Assembly (NCBI RefSeq): GCF_033344935.1
Contig: NZ_JAWPMM010000001.1
Span: 2,342,001-2,406,000 of the forward strand
Reading direction: 5' to 3'
DNA length: 64,000 nucleotides
DNA from: Reichenbachiella sp.
GTDB lineage: Bacteria; Bacteroidota; Bacteroidia; Cytophagales; Cyclobacteriaceae
Of the stretch, positions 1 through 7,989 are shown piece after piece (the stretch's first letter is position 1; the number at the start of each line of letters is the position of its first letter). The notes under the pieces were generated by a model that saw only the letters and a program-made list of their open reading frames with translations, did no database searches and was not told the DNA's origin. The position numbers and the translations under genes are program-made.

Positions 1-499
1 CCAACATTCCCCAAACTGGAAAATTGAATGCATTGATGTGCACGGCTACGCCTTCCTTTGGTACCATGATATGCTGGCCGATGAAGCTACCGCCTTTGGA
101 TAGCGGAGCGGTATCGCCATCGATGTAGTGCGCTTCGTTGGGGAATTGTCTTCTCAAACTGGCATAAGCGAATAGGTTTCCGATGCCTCCCTCGATATCA
201 ATCCATGAATCTACCCGAGTCGCACCTGTTGCTTTACTCAATTCGTAAAACATTTCTTTTTTGGAATGCAGATGCATGGCCAAGGCTTTGAGCATCAATC
301 CTCTTTCCTGAAAGGTCATTTTGCGTAAAGCAGGGTTGCCTACGTTTCGACCATATTCCAGAATGTCTTTAAAATCCAGCCCATCTACAGAATGTGTAAA
401 GATCGGTTCGCCTGTGATGGCATGATGCAGCACCTCTCCATCGCCGCCTCCGGTGATCCATTGTCCTTGGGTGTAATGTTGTATTTTGGGTATTTTCAT
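1..499 (-). CDS. paaZ: PaaZ oxepin-CoA hydrolase / semialdehyde dehydrogenase, N-terminal part
   Basis: This is the first ~166 residues of the bifunctional ring-opening enzyme of aerobic phenylacetate degradation; the rest lies beyond the left edge. I translated it by hand on the minus strand from an ATG at 499-497. The visible part is the N-terminal aldehyde-dehydrogenase domain, with PaaZ-typical stretches: an HHAITGE segment near residue 30, SWIDIEGGIG near residue 110, and VHINAFNFPVWGML at the window edge. In the family, this domain oxidises the semialdehyde, and a C-terminal hotdog hydratase opens oxepin-CoA. The C-terminal half cannot be checked, so a dehydrogenase-only variant is not excluded. 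It is the last visible gene of the paa operon and is separated from paaY by a palindromic repeat. Confidence 0.9.
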   Translation of the reverse strand, partial: MKIPKIQHYTQGQWITGGGDGEVLHHAITGEPIFTHSVDGLDFKDILEYGRNVGNPALRKMTFQERGLMLKALAMHLHSKKEMFYELSKATGATRVDSWIDIEGGIGNLFAYASLRRQFPNEAHYIDGDTAPLSKGGSFIGQHIMVPKEGVAVHINAFNFPVWGML

Positions 500-513
500 T
501 TCGTTATTATTTA

Positions 514-579
514 CGTCATTGCGAACGGAGTGAAGCAATCTTTTCAATTGATGAGATCGCTTCGTGCCTCGCAATGACG
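514..579. repeat. REP-like imperfect palindrome between paaY and paaZ
   Basis: The outer arms CGTCATTGCG and CGCAATGACG are exact complements. The inner parts (GGAGTGAAGCAATCT and AGATCGCTTCGTGCC) pair imperfectly around an AT-rich centre. The element lies in an intergenic gap inside the operon and has no T-tract, so it does not look like a simple terminator. It resembles dispersed repeats common in Bacteroidota intergenic DNA (recollection, not searched). Confidence 0.7.
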
Positions 580-580
580 G

Positions 581-1177
581 TTAAGTTTGTTTAGTGCTCT
601 TCCAAGTTTTAAAATTCACAACCTGTTCAGGTCTATTAGGTTCGGCTTCTATCAATGGTTCGCATGGAATCAGTGCCTCCTTGCAATCTTTTGGCAACTC
701 TTGATACAATTTCGTGCCTTCTGTTTTCCACGCGATCATCTCATCTGAGACTTCTTTGATGATTTTGGCAGGATTCCCAGCAACTAGGCTTCGTGCAGGA
801 ATCTGCATTTCTCCCTTCACAAAAGCTAAGGCCCCGATGATGCATTCTTTGCCAATCACGGCATTGTCCATCAATACGGCATTCATTCCAATCAAAGCAT
901 TTTCACCGACCTCAGCACCATGTATGATGGCTCCATGTCCAATATGCGCTCCTTTTCTCAAATAGACTGTAGTACCTGGAAACATGTGAATGGTGCAGTT
1001 CTCCTGGACGTTACAACCATCTTCGATCACGATCTTCCCCCAGTCGCCCCGAATGGCTGCTGATGGACCTATGTAGACGTCCTTGCCGATAAATACATTA
1101 CCAGTCACAGTAGCCTGCGGGTGCACATAGGCACTCGGGTCAATCACGGGTTTCAGTCCTTTGAATTCAAATATCAC
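581..1177 (-). CDS. paaY: PaaY-like hexapeptide-repeat thioesterase
   Basis: This is a left-handed beta-helix protein of the gamma-carbonic-anhydrase-like family. In the paa pathway PaaY is a thioesterase that hydrolyses stalled CoA adducts, such as 2-hydroxycyclohepta-1,4,6-triene-1-formyl-CoA. Hexapeptide repeats run through most of the length, and histidines in GHGAIIHGAEVGENALIG are the expected metal ligands. The C-terminal helical tail ending near CEPLIEAEPNRPE matches E. coli PaaY in layout. There is no ATG start. The frame is open to a TTG at 1225, but that codon lies inside an inverted repeat. The GTG at 1177 gives a start VIFEFKGLKPV that aligns with known PaaY N-termini, so I chose it (about 198 residues). 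Confidence 0.85.
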   Translation of the reverse strand: MIFEFKGLKPVIDPSAYVHPQATVTGNVFIGKDVYIGPSAAIRGDWGKIVIEDGCNVQENCTIHMFPGTTVYLRKGAHIGHGAIIHGAEVGENALIGMNAVLMDNAVIGKECIIGALAFVKGEMQIPARSLVAGNPAKIIKEVSDEMIAWKTEGTKLYQELPKDCKEALIPCEPLIEAEPNRPEQVVNFKTWKSTKQT

Positions 1178-1192
1178 TTCGTTCTGGTCAAA

Positions 1193-1234
1193 GGTCGATA
1201 GTCCTTGGTCAGGATAGTTTGTCAACTATCGACC
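1193..1234. repeat. Inverted repeat at the 5' end of paaY
   Basis: GGTCGATAGT (1193-1202) and ACTATCGACC (1225-1234) are perfect 10-bp arms with a 22-nt centre. The repeat overlaps the upstream TTG start candidate of paaY and could affect its translation. Related sequence (GACTATGGAC) continues to about 1248. Confidence 0.6.
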
Positions 1235-1251
1235 AACGACTATGGACTAAT

Positions 1252-1866
1252 TCAACAATTCATATATTTCCAATTTCTTACTTTGCCTTCTGCAATCCAT
1301 TCGATTGCTTGGGCCATTCTTTTGTCTCTAGTTGCCTCTCGTTTCGCCTCAACTAGCCATTCGATATAATCTCGCCTTTGGGCATCTGTAAAGTTTTCAA
1401 ATGCTGCCTTTGCCATTAGGTTTTCGTCTAGGGCTTCGGAGAAATAGTCAGGCGTCGCTAAGGTTTTCTTTTTTTCATAGTCGACCTTGATGTTTTGTTC
1501 ATTGAGGAGTAGCGCTTGCTTGACGTAATCTTTAAGCACTTCTGTATTCACATCATCAAGCGTTTTGTAATGAATCATGCGGTTGCCTTTGTCTGCATCT
1601 TTTCCTTCTACAAATGCCTTGAAAGTATCTTGCATGAGGGAGCCTTTGTGAAAATTCACACTCACGTGATTTTTGAACCCTACGAACCAACAAATCATAC
1701 CATTCATGAAAAAACATGGCGCATTCCACTTCCAATCTTCTTGAATTCGGTCATCTACACTACTGACCGTATTTCTGATCAATTCCAAGATCGGTCGTTG
1801 TACATCTGACGCTTTAGCTAAGTAAGCATTGATGTTTTTGGTTGCGTCTGGGTTTGCTTTTGCCAT
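1252..1866 (-). CDS. DUF1801 / YdeI-like protein
   Basis: A 204-residue soluble protein. The N-terminal ~110 residues match the DUF1801 fold (YdhG/YdeI-like, distantly Fe-S-scaffold/frataxin-like), with the segment EDWKWNAPCFF and a conserved FVGFKNHVSVNFHKG strand region. The C-terminal part, with an ENFTDAQRRDYIEWLVEAKREATRDKR helix, is the YdeI/OmpD-associated 'DUF1905/OmdA'-type tail. Its function is unknown; distant relatives are annotated as OmpD-associated. It lies between paaJ (3-nt gap) and paaY in the same orientation, so it should be co-transcribed with the pathway. It is not a normal paa gene, so its presence may be incidental. Confidence 0.8.
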   Translation of the reverse strand: MAKANPDATKNINAYLAKASDVQRPILELIRNTVSSVDDRIQEDWKWNAPCFFMNGMICWFVGFKNHVSVNFHKGSLMQDTFKAFVEGKDADKGNRMIHYKTLDDVNTEVLKDYVKQALLLNEQNIKVDYEKKKTLATPDYFSEALDENLMAKAAFENFTDAQRRDYIEWLVEAKREATRDKRMAQAIEWIAEGKVRNWKYMNC

Positions 1867-1869
1867 GGT

Positions 1870-3075
1870 TTATACTCTTTCTAAAACAGCTGCGTAACCT
1901 TGTCCTACACCAATACACATCGTTACGAGCGCGTATTTCTTGTTTTTCAAATTCAACTCTAAAGCCGCAGAGTAGGCGATTCGAGCGCCGGTCATACCGA
2001 GTGGATGGCCGATCGCTATGGCACCACCATTAGGGTTTACTCTTGGATCGTTGTCTGCCAGTCCCCAGGCTCTGGTACAGGCTAAACTTTGAGCAGCGAA
2101 GGCTTCATTCAATTCGATCACATCAATGTCATCCATGGTTAAACCAGCTTTTTCTAATGCCTTCAATGAAGCAGTCACCGGACCGATACCCATTATTCTA
2201 GGCTCAACACCAACCACTGCCGAAGACACGATTCTCGCCATTGGTTTTAGGTTATAGTTTTTGATGGCATCTTCTGAAGCCACCAATACGGCTGCGGCAC
2301 CGTCGTTCAACCCTGAAGCGTTTCCAGCTGTGACTGAACCATCCTTTTTGAATGCTGGTCTTAATCCTGCCAAAGCTTCTAACGTTGTGTCTGCTTTAAT
2401 AAACTCATCGTCTGAAAATACGATGGGGTCTTTCTTTCTTTGAGGAATAGAAACAGGTGCAATTTCCTTAGCCAACCTTCCGCTGGCTTGAGCTGCTGCT
2501 GCTTTCTGCTGTGACCAAAAAGCGAAAGCATCCTGATCTTCTCTGCTGATATCATACTTGTCTACCAGATTTTCAGCAGTCATGCCCATGGCATCCGTGC
2601 CGTATTGCTCATGCATTTTAGGATTGACAAATCTCCAGCCAAAGGAAGAATCAAACATTTGTGAATCAGTACCAAAAGGTTTTGCTGACTTAGCTATCAC
2701 CAATGGACTGCGAGTCATGTGCTCTATACCGCCCGCTACGAAAACATCACCGTCTCCAGTTTTGATGGCACGATTAGCTTGAATGATAGAGGATAGCCCG
2801 GACGAACATAGTCTGTTGATGGTTTCGCCTGGGACGGAGTAGGGAAGACCTGCTAGTAGTCCAGCCATGCGGGCTACATTTCGATTGTCTTCACCTGCCT
2901 GGTTAGCACAGCCTAAAATACAGTCGTCTATGGCTGCAGGGTCTAGTGATGAGTTTCGGACCATCAATTCGCGAATGGCATGAGCCGCCAGATCATCTGT
3001 TCTTACTGGACTAAGTGTCCCGCCAAATTTCCCAATTGGAGTTCTTACTCCATCTATGATATAAGCTTCTTTCAT
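1870..3075 (-). CDS. paaJ: 3-oxoadipyl-CoA / 3-oxo-5,6-dehydrosuberyl-CoA thiolase
   Basis: A 401-residue thiolase of the PcaF/PaaJ group. It cleaves 3-oxo-5,6-dehydrosuberyl-CoA and later 3-oxoadipyl-CoA to succinyl-CoA plus acetyl-CoA. The catalytic residues are in place: nucleophile Cys90 in NRLCSSGLSS, His357 in GGAIAIGHPLGMTGAR and Cys387 in CIGVGQG. The N-terminus EAYIIDGVRTPIGKFGG is typical. It starts 1 nt after the paaI stop, consistent with translational coupling. The specific role rests on operon context; the fold alone would allow a general acetyl-CoA acyltransferase. Confidence 0.95.
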   Translation of the reverse strand: MKEAYIIDGVRTPIGKFGGTLSPVRTDDLAAHAIRELMVRNSSLDPAAIDDCILGCANQAGEDNRNVARMAGLLAGLPYSVPGETINRLCSSGLSSIIQANRAIKTGDGDVFVAGGIEHMTRSPLVIAKSAKPFGTDSQMFDSSFGWRFVNPKMHEQYGTDAMGMTAENLVDKYDISREDQDAFAFWSQQKAAAAQASGRLAKEIAPVSIPQRKKDPIVFSDDEFIKADTTLEALAGLRPAFKKDGSVTAGNASGLNDGAAAVLVASEDAIKNYNLKPMARIVSSAVVGVEPRIMGIGPVTASLKALEKAGLTMDDIDVIELNEAFAAQSLACTRAWGLADNDPRVNPNGGAIAIGHPLGMTGARIAYSAALELNLKNKKYALVTMCIGVGQGYAAVLERV

Positions 3076-3076
3076 A

Positions 3077-3493
3077 TTACTTCTCGCTCCATGGCGAGTC
3101 TTTTCTAAATACGGTTCCTTTAAATAGTGCCACCACTTCTTTCTCTTGGTTGGTGACGGTAATGCTATAATTTCCTAAGCGGTTCGCCAGATTATCTTCT
3201 TTGGCAACAGCCGTCAAAGTATCTCCTTCATTTACTGCCTTGGTATGCGAGATCGAAGTCTCAATGGATACCGCATGTCGCCCTTGTGAGTTGGATGCAA
3301 AGGCAAACGCACTGTCCGCTAGGGAATAGGTGATGCCACCATGGGCTATACCAAATCCATTGAGCATATTACTTTTGACCACCATACTAATTTGAGCAAA
3401 TCCTTGTTCAATTTTTTCAATAGAAATTCCAAGCCATTGACTAAAGGTGTCATGGGCGTACATTTGATCCACTATGGCTTTGGGTGTCATCAT
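3077..3493 (-). CDS. paaI: Hydroxyphenylacetyl-CoA thioesterase PaaI
   Basis: A 138-residue hotdog-fold thioesterase. PaaI releases CoA from dead-end hydroxylated phenylacetyl-CoA products. The diagnostic core GFGIAHGGITYSLADSAFAFASN has the HGG turn at 51-53 and a candidate catalytic Asp60, matching E. coli PaaI Asp61. The reading frame begins with two consecutive Met codons, so the start may be one codon later. The start overlaps the last base of paaH. Confidence 0.93.
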   Translation of the reverse strand: MMTPKAIVDQMYAHDTFSQWLGISIEKIEQGFAQISMVVKSNMLNGFGIAHGGITYSLADSAFAFASNSQGRHAVSIETSISHTKAVNEGDTLTAVAKEDNLANRLGNYSITVTNQEKEVVALFKGTVFRKDSPWSEK

Positions 3494-4650
3494 TAGTAAA
3501 AAGTCTTTTTGTCTCTCACCATTCTACGTAGCAGTGGGCTGCATCTATATCTGTCTTCAAGATATTCGTCATACAATTGATCCATATGCTTGACACAATT
3601 GTCAATACCAAACTCATCTGCCCATCTAAGCAACCCAGCCGGGTAATTCACCCCTTTGGTCATCGCCAAATCGATGTCTTCTTTGCTGGCAATGTTCCAG
3701 AAAAGTGCATCGGCGGCTTCATTAATCAGCATTACTAGTATTCTATTGAAAATCTGCAACCCTAAGGTCTTGTCAAAGTAAGGTTCTGGTTTCGTAGCTC
3801 CTTCTGAATAATCGTAATAGCCTTTGCCTGACTTACGCCCGAGATAACCAGCTTCCGCTAATCTTTTCTGAGTAAAGGCAGGCTTGTATCTGGGATCATA
3901 AAAGAAGGATTTAAACACTGTTTCTGTAACGGTGTAGTTGATGTCATTGCCTATGAAGTCCATTAAGGTAAATGGCCCCATTCTAAACCCACCGATCTCG
4001 GTCATGGCCCAGTCTATAGTTGCCACATCGGCTATGCCTTCTTCTAGTATTCTCAACGCTTCTCCATAGAATGGACGAGCTACTCGATTAACAATAAAGC
4101 CAGGTGTGTCCTTAGTTTGGACTGTAATTTTTCCCCAGCTGTCAATGGAGGATCTCGCTTCCCTAAGCACATTGTCATCAGTTTGAACAGCAGGTATGAT
4201 CTCTACTAATGGCATTAAAGGTGCCGGATTGAAGAAGTGGATTCCCAATACTCTCTGAGGAATGTCGCAGGCGCTAGCAATAGCAGAAACCGATAGGGAG
4301 GAAGTATTGGTTGCAATGATGCAGTTCGTGCTAACAATACTTTCCAGTTCTCTGAAAATTTGCTTTTTAATATTCAAATCTTCAATGATGGCTTCAATGA
4401 TCAGATCGCACGAGTTGAATTCTTGCAATTGATCTGTGAATTGAATCCTATCTAATATGGCTCCGGCCTCAGATTTTGAAAGTTTCCCTTTTTCAGCTAG
4501 TCGATCCAATATTTTTTTGAGGCTTTGCTTGGCCTTGTCCAGCATAGGCTTGCTACTGTCCAGCAAAATAACTTCATGGCCAGCAGTAGCTGCTACTTGC
4601 GCTATACCGCTTCCCATGGACCCTGCACCGATAATTCCAATTACTTTCAT
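3493..4650 (-). CDS. paaH: 3-hydroxyadipyl-CoA dehydrogenase
   Basis: A 385-residue NAD-dependent L-3-hydroxyacyl-CoA dehydrogenase. The Rossmann motif GAGSMGSG is at residues 8-15, and the catalytic His138 lies in GIHFFNPAPLMPLVE. A 3HCDH C-terminal domain is followed by a second, partly degenerate C-terminal domain, the usual layout for PaaH. It converts 3-hydroxyadipyl-CoA to 3-oxoadipyl-CoA. It overlaps paaG by 4 nt (ATGA-type coupling) and paaI by 1 nt. Confidence 0.94.
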   Translation of the reverse strand: MKVIGIIGAGSMGSGIAQVAATAGHEVILLDSSKPMLDKAKQSLKKILDRLAEKGKLSKSEAGAILDRIQFTDQLQEFNSCDLIIEAIIEDLNIKKQIFRELESIVSTNCIIATNTSSLSVSAIASACDIPQRVLGIHFFNPAPLMPLVEIIPAVQTDDNVLREARSSIDSWGKITVQTKDTPGFIVNRVARPFYGEALRILEEGIADVATIDWAMTEIGGFRMGPFTLMDFIGNDINYTVTETVFKSFFYDPRYKPAFTQKRLAEAGYLGRKSGKGYYDYSEGATKPEPYFDKTLGLQIFNRILVMLINEAADALFWNIASKEDIDLAMTKGVNYPAGLLRWADEFGIDNCVKHMDQLYDEYLEDRYRCSPLLRRMVRDKKTFY

Positions 4651-5426
4651 TTCCCTACAAACTCTGGTTTACGCTTTTCTAAAAAGGCTTGGACACCTTC
4701 CTTGTAATCTTCGGTTTTACCTGCTTTGGACTGATAAATTTCTTCTTGATCCAATTGCTCATTGAGGTTGTTGGTTAAACCTGAATTGAGTAATTTTTTG
4801 GTGTAAACCAATCCTAACGTTGGCATTTTGGCTATGGTCTGAGCGATCTTCATAGATTCTGTCTCGAATGTTTCTACGCTAAAAACCTTATAAAGCATAC
4901 CAAGCTTCTCTGCATCATTAGCTGAGACTTTATCGCCCATCATCATCAGTGCGCTGGCTTTTTGGAAGCCAATCAGTTTGGGAAGAAAAAAGGTTCCTCC
5001 ACTGTCAGGTATCAAACCGATTTTACTAAAGGCTTGGATAAAAGATGCCGTTTCAACTGCCACTACAATATCACATGCCAAAGCCAAATTTGCTCCAGCA
5101 CCTGCTGCTACACCATTGACTGCACAAATCACAGGCTTTTCAATTTCTCTAATCCGACGAACAATGGGATTGTAGTGCTCGGCAACAATATTCTCAATAA
5201 AAGGTGCATCAGACGCAGTCACCTCAGCCAAATCCTGTCCTGCACAGAAAGCTTTTCCATTGCCTGTGAGGTAGATAGCTCTTACCTCATCATTTTGACC
5301 ATACTGATCCAGAAGCTCCTGGAAGCCAAGTGCCATTTCACGATTGAAACTATTGAATACATCAGGTCTGTTGAATCGAATGATGGCAATGCCATCTTGG
5401 ATTTCGTGCTGTAAGGTTTGGGTCAT
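4647..5426 (-). CDS. paaG: 1,2-epoxyphenylacetyl-CoA isomerase
   Basis: A 259-residue crotonase-fold protein. PaaG isomerises ring-1,2-epoxyphenylacetyl-CoA to oxepin-CoA and shifts a later double bond. The first oxyanion-hole strand AFCAGQDLAEV (about 60-70) and the second NGVAAGAGANLALACDIVVA (about 105-124) are clear, and SGGTFFLPKLIG follows. There is no membrane or targeting sequence. PaaF, the hydratase partner, is not seen as a separate gene in the window; PaaG is the only crotonase here. Confidence 0.93.
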   Translation of the reverse strand: MTQTLQHEIQDGIAIIRFNRPDVFNSFNREMALGFQELLDQYGQNDEVRAIYLTGNGKAFCAGQDLAEVTASDAPFIENIVAEHYNPIVRRIREIEKPVICAVNGVAAGAGANLALACDIVVAVETASFIQAFSKIGLIPDSGGTFFLPKLIGFQKASALMMMGDKVSANDAEKLGMLYKVFSVETFETESMKIAQTIAKMPTLGLVYTKKLLNSGLTNNLNEQLDQEEIYQSKAGKTEDYKEGVQAFLEKRKPEFVGK

Positions 5427-5447
5427 TGTTGTTTTATGCTTTCGGGT

Positions 5448-5942
5448 TTAAATACATTTAAAATAATCGAACGGTTCCAGACAATCCCTGCATTTGTATT
5501 GAGCCTTGCAGGCCGTGGAGCCAAATTCACTCACTAAAACAGTGTTCTTAGATTCGCACTGTGGACAAGGCACGGTTTCGTCTTCGAGAAACAATGACCT
5601 TTTGGAAGTACTTCCTTGAGGAGGCGCGATGCCATAAGCTTTGAGTTGCGCTCTGCCGTTTTCTGTTAGCCAGTCTGTTGTCCAAGCGGGTTGTAGTACG
5701 GTTTTTACTTCCACATTTTCATACCCTTCGTCTATTAGACATTTTTTAATGTCAGATTCAATGGTATTCATGGCGGGACAACCCGAATAAGTAGGAGTGA
5801 TAGTGACCACTAGGTGATCGGCGATTTCAATATGCCTGATGATACCCATGTCTACCACAGAGAGCACAGGGATTTCTGGATCCATGACTTTGCGAAGACT
5901 GTTGAGTACTTGCTCCGGTGATATGGTTTTGCTATTTACCAT
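5448..5942 (-). CDS. paaD: Phenylacetyl-CoA epoxidase maturation protein PaaD
   Basis: A 164-residue protein with an N-terminal MIP18/DUF59 (SufT-like) domain containing MDPEIPVLSVVDMGI and PTYSGCPAMNTIE. It has a C-terminal zinc-ribbon/Fe-S-type finger with CxxC pairs at 126-129 and 151-154 and extra Cys145 and Cys163. PaaD is needed for an active PaaABCE complex, probably acting in metal-cofactor assembly. Its start overlaps the end of paaC by 7 nt. Confidence 0.94.
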   Translation of the reverse strand: MVNSKTISPEQVLNSLRKVMDPEIPVLSVVDMGIIRHIEIADHLVVTITPTYSGCPAMNTIESDIKKCLIDEGYENVEVKTVLQPAWTTDWLTENGRAQLKAYGIAPPQGSTSKRSLFLEDETVPCPQCESKNTVLVSEFGSTACKAQYKCRDCLEPFDYFKCI

Positions 5943-6691
5943 TCAGCGCCAGGGTATGCTCTTTGTAAGTGTTGCATTTCTGCTAATAGATAGCCCAAGT
6001 GCTCTGAGTGCATACCAGTTTTTCCTCCGGTTTGATTCCAAGAACTTTCTGGAATAGTTAAGGTTGCTTCACGCAAATGTGCTTCGATTTCTTTTTTTAC
6101 GGTATCCGCAATTCTATTTAAATCAGCACCTATACCAGATTCTGCAATTTGCTGATCCAATTCATCAGACGTAATGCTTTCGAAGGCATATGACCAAAAA
6201 TGATCCAAAGCAGTTTGCATTTTCGCTTGACTTTCTTCCGTACCGTCGCCCAATCGTAAGACCCATTGACCACTCCATCTTTTGTGATAGGTGACCTCCT
6301 TGATGCTTTTTTGTGCAATGGCCGCAATATTTTCATTTTTGCTGGAAGCCAATTCATTTAACAAATGGAAATGAAACACATCGAATAGGTATTGTCGAGT
6401 GATGGTATAGGCAAAGTCAGTATTCGGCTGCTCCACCAATAGGAGGTTTTTATATTCTCTATCATTTCTAAGAAATGCGATGTCATCTTCACTTTTTTCT
6501 CCTCCGGTCAATTCAGATGCGTATTGGTAATAGTTTCTGGCTTGACCGATTAAGTCGAGTGAAATATTAGTCAAAGCAATATCTTGTTCGAGCACTGGGC
6601 CATGTCCACACCATTCTGCCAGTCGCTGTCCCAGAATCAGGCAGTTGTCTGCAAGCCTGAGAACGTAGTCATATGTATTTTGATCTTTCAT
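5936..6691 (-). CDS. paaC: Phenylacetyl-CoA epoxidase structural subunit PaaC
   Basis: A 251-residue ferritin-like helical protein. In the family PaaC pairs with PaaA but lacks a catalytic di-iron centre. Typical segments are LILGQRLAEWCGHGPVLEQDIALTNISLDLIGQAR (N-terminal helix) and IKEVTYHKRWSGQWVLRLGDGTEES in the middle. It starts 4 nt downstream of paaB and overlaps paaD by 7 nt, in the canonical A-B-C-D gene order. Confidence 0.95.
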   Translation of the reverse strand: MKDQNTYDYVLRLADNCLILGQRLAEWCGHGPVLEQDIALTNISLDLIGQARNYYQYASELTGGEKSEDDIAFLRNDREYKNLLLVEQPNTDFAYTITRQYLFDVFHFHLLNELASSKNENIAAIAQKSIKEVTYHKRWSGQWVLRLGDGTEESQAKMQTALDHFWSYAFESITSDELDQQIAESGIGADLNRIADTVKKEIEAHLREATLTIPESSWNQTGGKTGMHSEHLGYLLAEMQHLQRAYPGAEW

Positions 6692-6695
6692 CAGC

Positions 6696-6983
6696 TTACA
6701 TGTTTTTCAATTCTTCCGGCAAATTGTAGAAAGTAGGGTGGCGGTATACCTTGCTTTGGGCTGGCTCGAATAATTCCGCACCTTCTTCTGGATCGGAGGC
6801 CGTTATCTCACTAGAAGGAACGACCCAAATACTGACACCTTCGCTTCTGCGTGTGTATACATCTCTGGCATTTTCTACAGCCATCTCGGCGTCAGCAGCA
6901 TGGAGACTGCCCACGTGCTTGTGGTTGATACCTGATTTACTTCTTATAAATATTTCCCAAAGGGGCCAATTCTTGTTGCTCAT
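6696..6983 (-). CDS. paaB: Phenylacetyl-CoA epoxidase subunit PaaB
   Basis: A small subunit of the multicomponent epoxidase, about 95 residues from the ATG at 6983. The frame extends three codons further to a TTG at 6992, but the ATG gives the standard start MSNKNWPLWEIFIRSKSG. KHVGSLHAADAEMAVENARDVYTRR and GVSIWVVPSSEI are hallmark PaaB stretches. PaaB bridges PaaAC heterodimers in the complex. The gene sits between paaA and paaC with short gaps. Confidence 0.95.
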   Translation of the reverse strand: MSNKNWPLWEIFIRSKSGINHKHVGSLHAADAEMAVENARDVYTRRSEGVSIWVVPSSEITASDPEEGAELFEPAQSKVYRHPTFYNLPEELKNM

Positions 6984-7000
6984 GATTATCAAATTTGGGG

Positions 7001-7939
7001 TTATGCTGCTGATTTTTTCTTTCTTTTTTCTGAGTAAGCTAAAGCTGCTTCTCTCACCCAGGCACCTTCTTCATAGGCCTTCTTTCTGGTGGCGAGTCGC
7101 TCCTTATTACAAGGGCCGTTGCCTTTCACTACAGCCCAGAATTCGTCCCAGTCGATAGGTCCAAAGTCGTAGTGGCCTGTTGCTTCATTCCATTTCAAAT
7201 CTGGGTCTGGAATGGTAATACCCAAAATATCGGCTTGCGGTGCCGTGGCGTCTATAAACTTTTGTCTTAGCTCGTCATTGGTAAAACGCTTGATTTTCCA
7301 ATTCATGGACTGCGCCGTATGAGGTGAGTCTGCATCGTTGGGCCCAAACATCATAATTGACGGCCACCACCATCGATTGAGCGCGTCCTGTGCCATGGCT
7401 TTTTGTTCGGGTGTGCCATTGCATAGACTGAGCATGATTTCATACCCCTGGCGCTGGTGGAAACTTTCTTCTTTACAAACTCTCACCATCGCACGTGCAT
7501 AGGGGCCATAGGAACATCTGCAAAGCGGTACTTGATTCATGATAGCCGCACCATCCACGAGCCAACCTATGGCACCCATATCCGCCCAAGTTAAGGTAGG
7601 GTAGTTGAAGATGGACGAGTACTTGGCCTTGCCAGTATGCAATTGATCGAGAAGATCATCTCTTTCTACACCGAGCGTTTCGCACGCACTATATAAGTAT
7701 AATCCATGTCCGGCTTCGTCTTGAACTTTCGCCAAGGCAGCTACTTTTCTTCTAAGAGAAGGGGCACGCGTGAGCCAGTTGCCTTCTGGTAGCATGCCAA
7801 CAATCTCAGAATGGGCGTGCTGCGAGATTTGTCTGATCAATGTTTTGCGATAGTCATCGGGCATCCAATCTTTGGGCTCGATTTTCTCTTCTGCGTCCAG
7901 CTTTCGCTGAAATTCTTTTTCTAAATCTATCGTACTCAT
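7001..7939 (-). CDS. paaA: Phenylacetyl-CoA epoxidase catalytic subunit PaaA
   Basis: A 312-residue di-iron ferritin-like oxygenase subunit that epoxidises the aromatic ring of phenylacetyl-CoA with O2. The iron-ligand helices are visible: [20 protein letters not shown] (ExxH) and [15 protein letters not shown]. The length and the C-terminal [15 protein letters not shown] match the family. Translation starts at an ATG at 7939, about 50 nt after the paaE stop. Confidence 0.96.
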   Translation of the reverse strand: MSTIDLEKEFQRKLDAEEKIEPKDWMPDDYRKTLIRQISQHAHSEIVGMLPEGNWLTRAPSLRRKVAALAKVQDEAGHGLYLYSACETLGVERDDLLDQLHTGKAKYSSIFNYPTLTWADMGAIGWLVDGAAIMNQVPLCRCSYGPYARAMVRVCKEESFHQRQGYEIMLSLCNGTPEQKAMAQDALNRWWWPSIMMFGPNDADSPHTAQSMNWKIKRFTNDELRQKFIDATAPQADILGITIPDPDLKWNEATGHYDFGPIDWDEFWAVVKGNGPCNKERLATRKKAYEEGAWVREAALAYSEKRKKKSAA

Positions 7940-7989
7940 CTTTTTGGGCTTTCTATAAATTTACTCAATATCCAGTCGACATTCAACGT

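Noticed and set aside
392-577. Plus-strand 61-residue frame
   Set aside because: It is antisense to paaZ and runs through the palindromic repeat.
4962-5414. Long plus-strand frame opposite paaG
   Set aside because: paaG is a clear crotonase; the opposing frame has no recognisable features.
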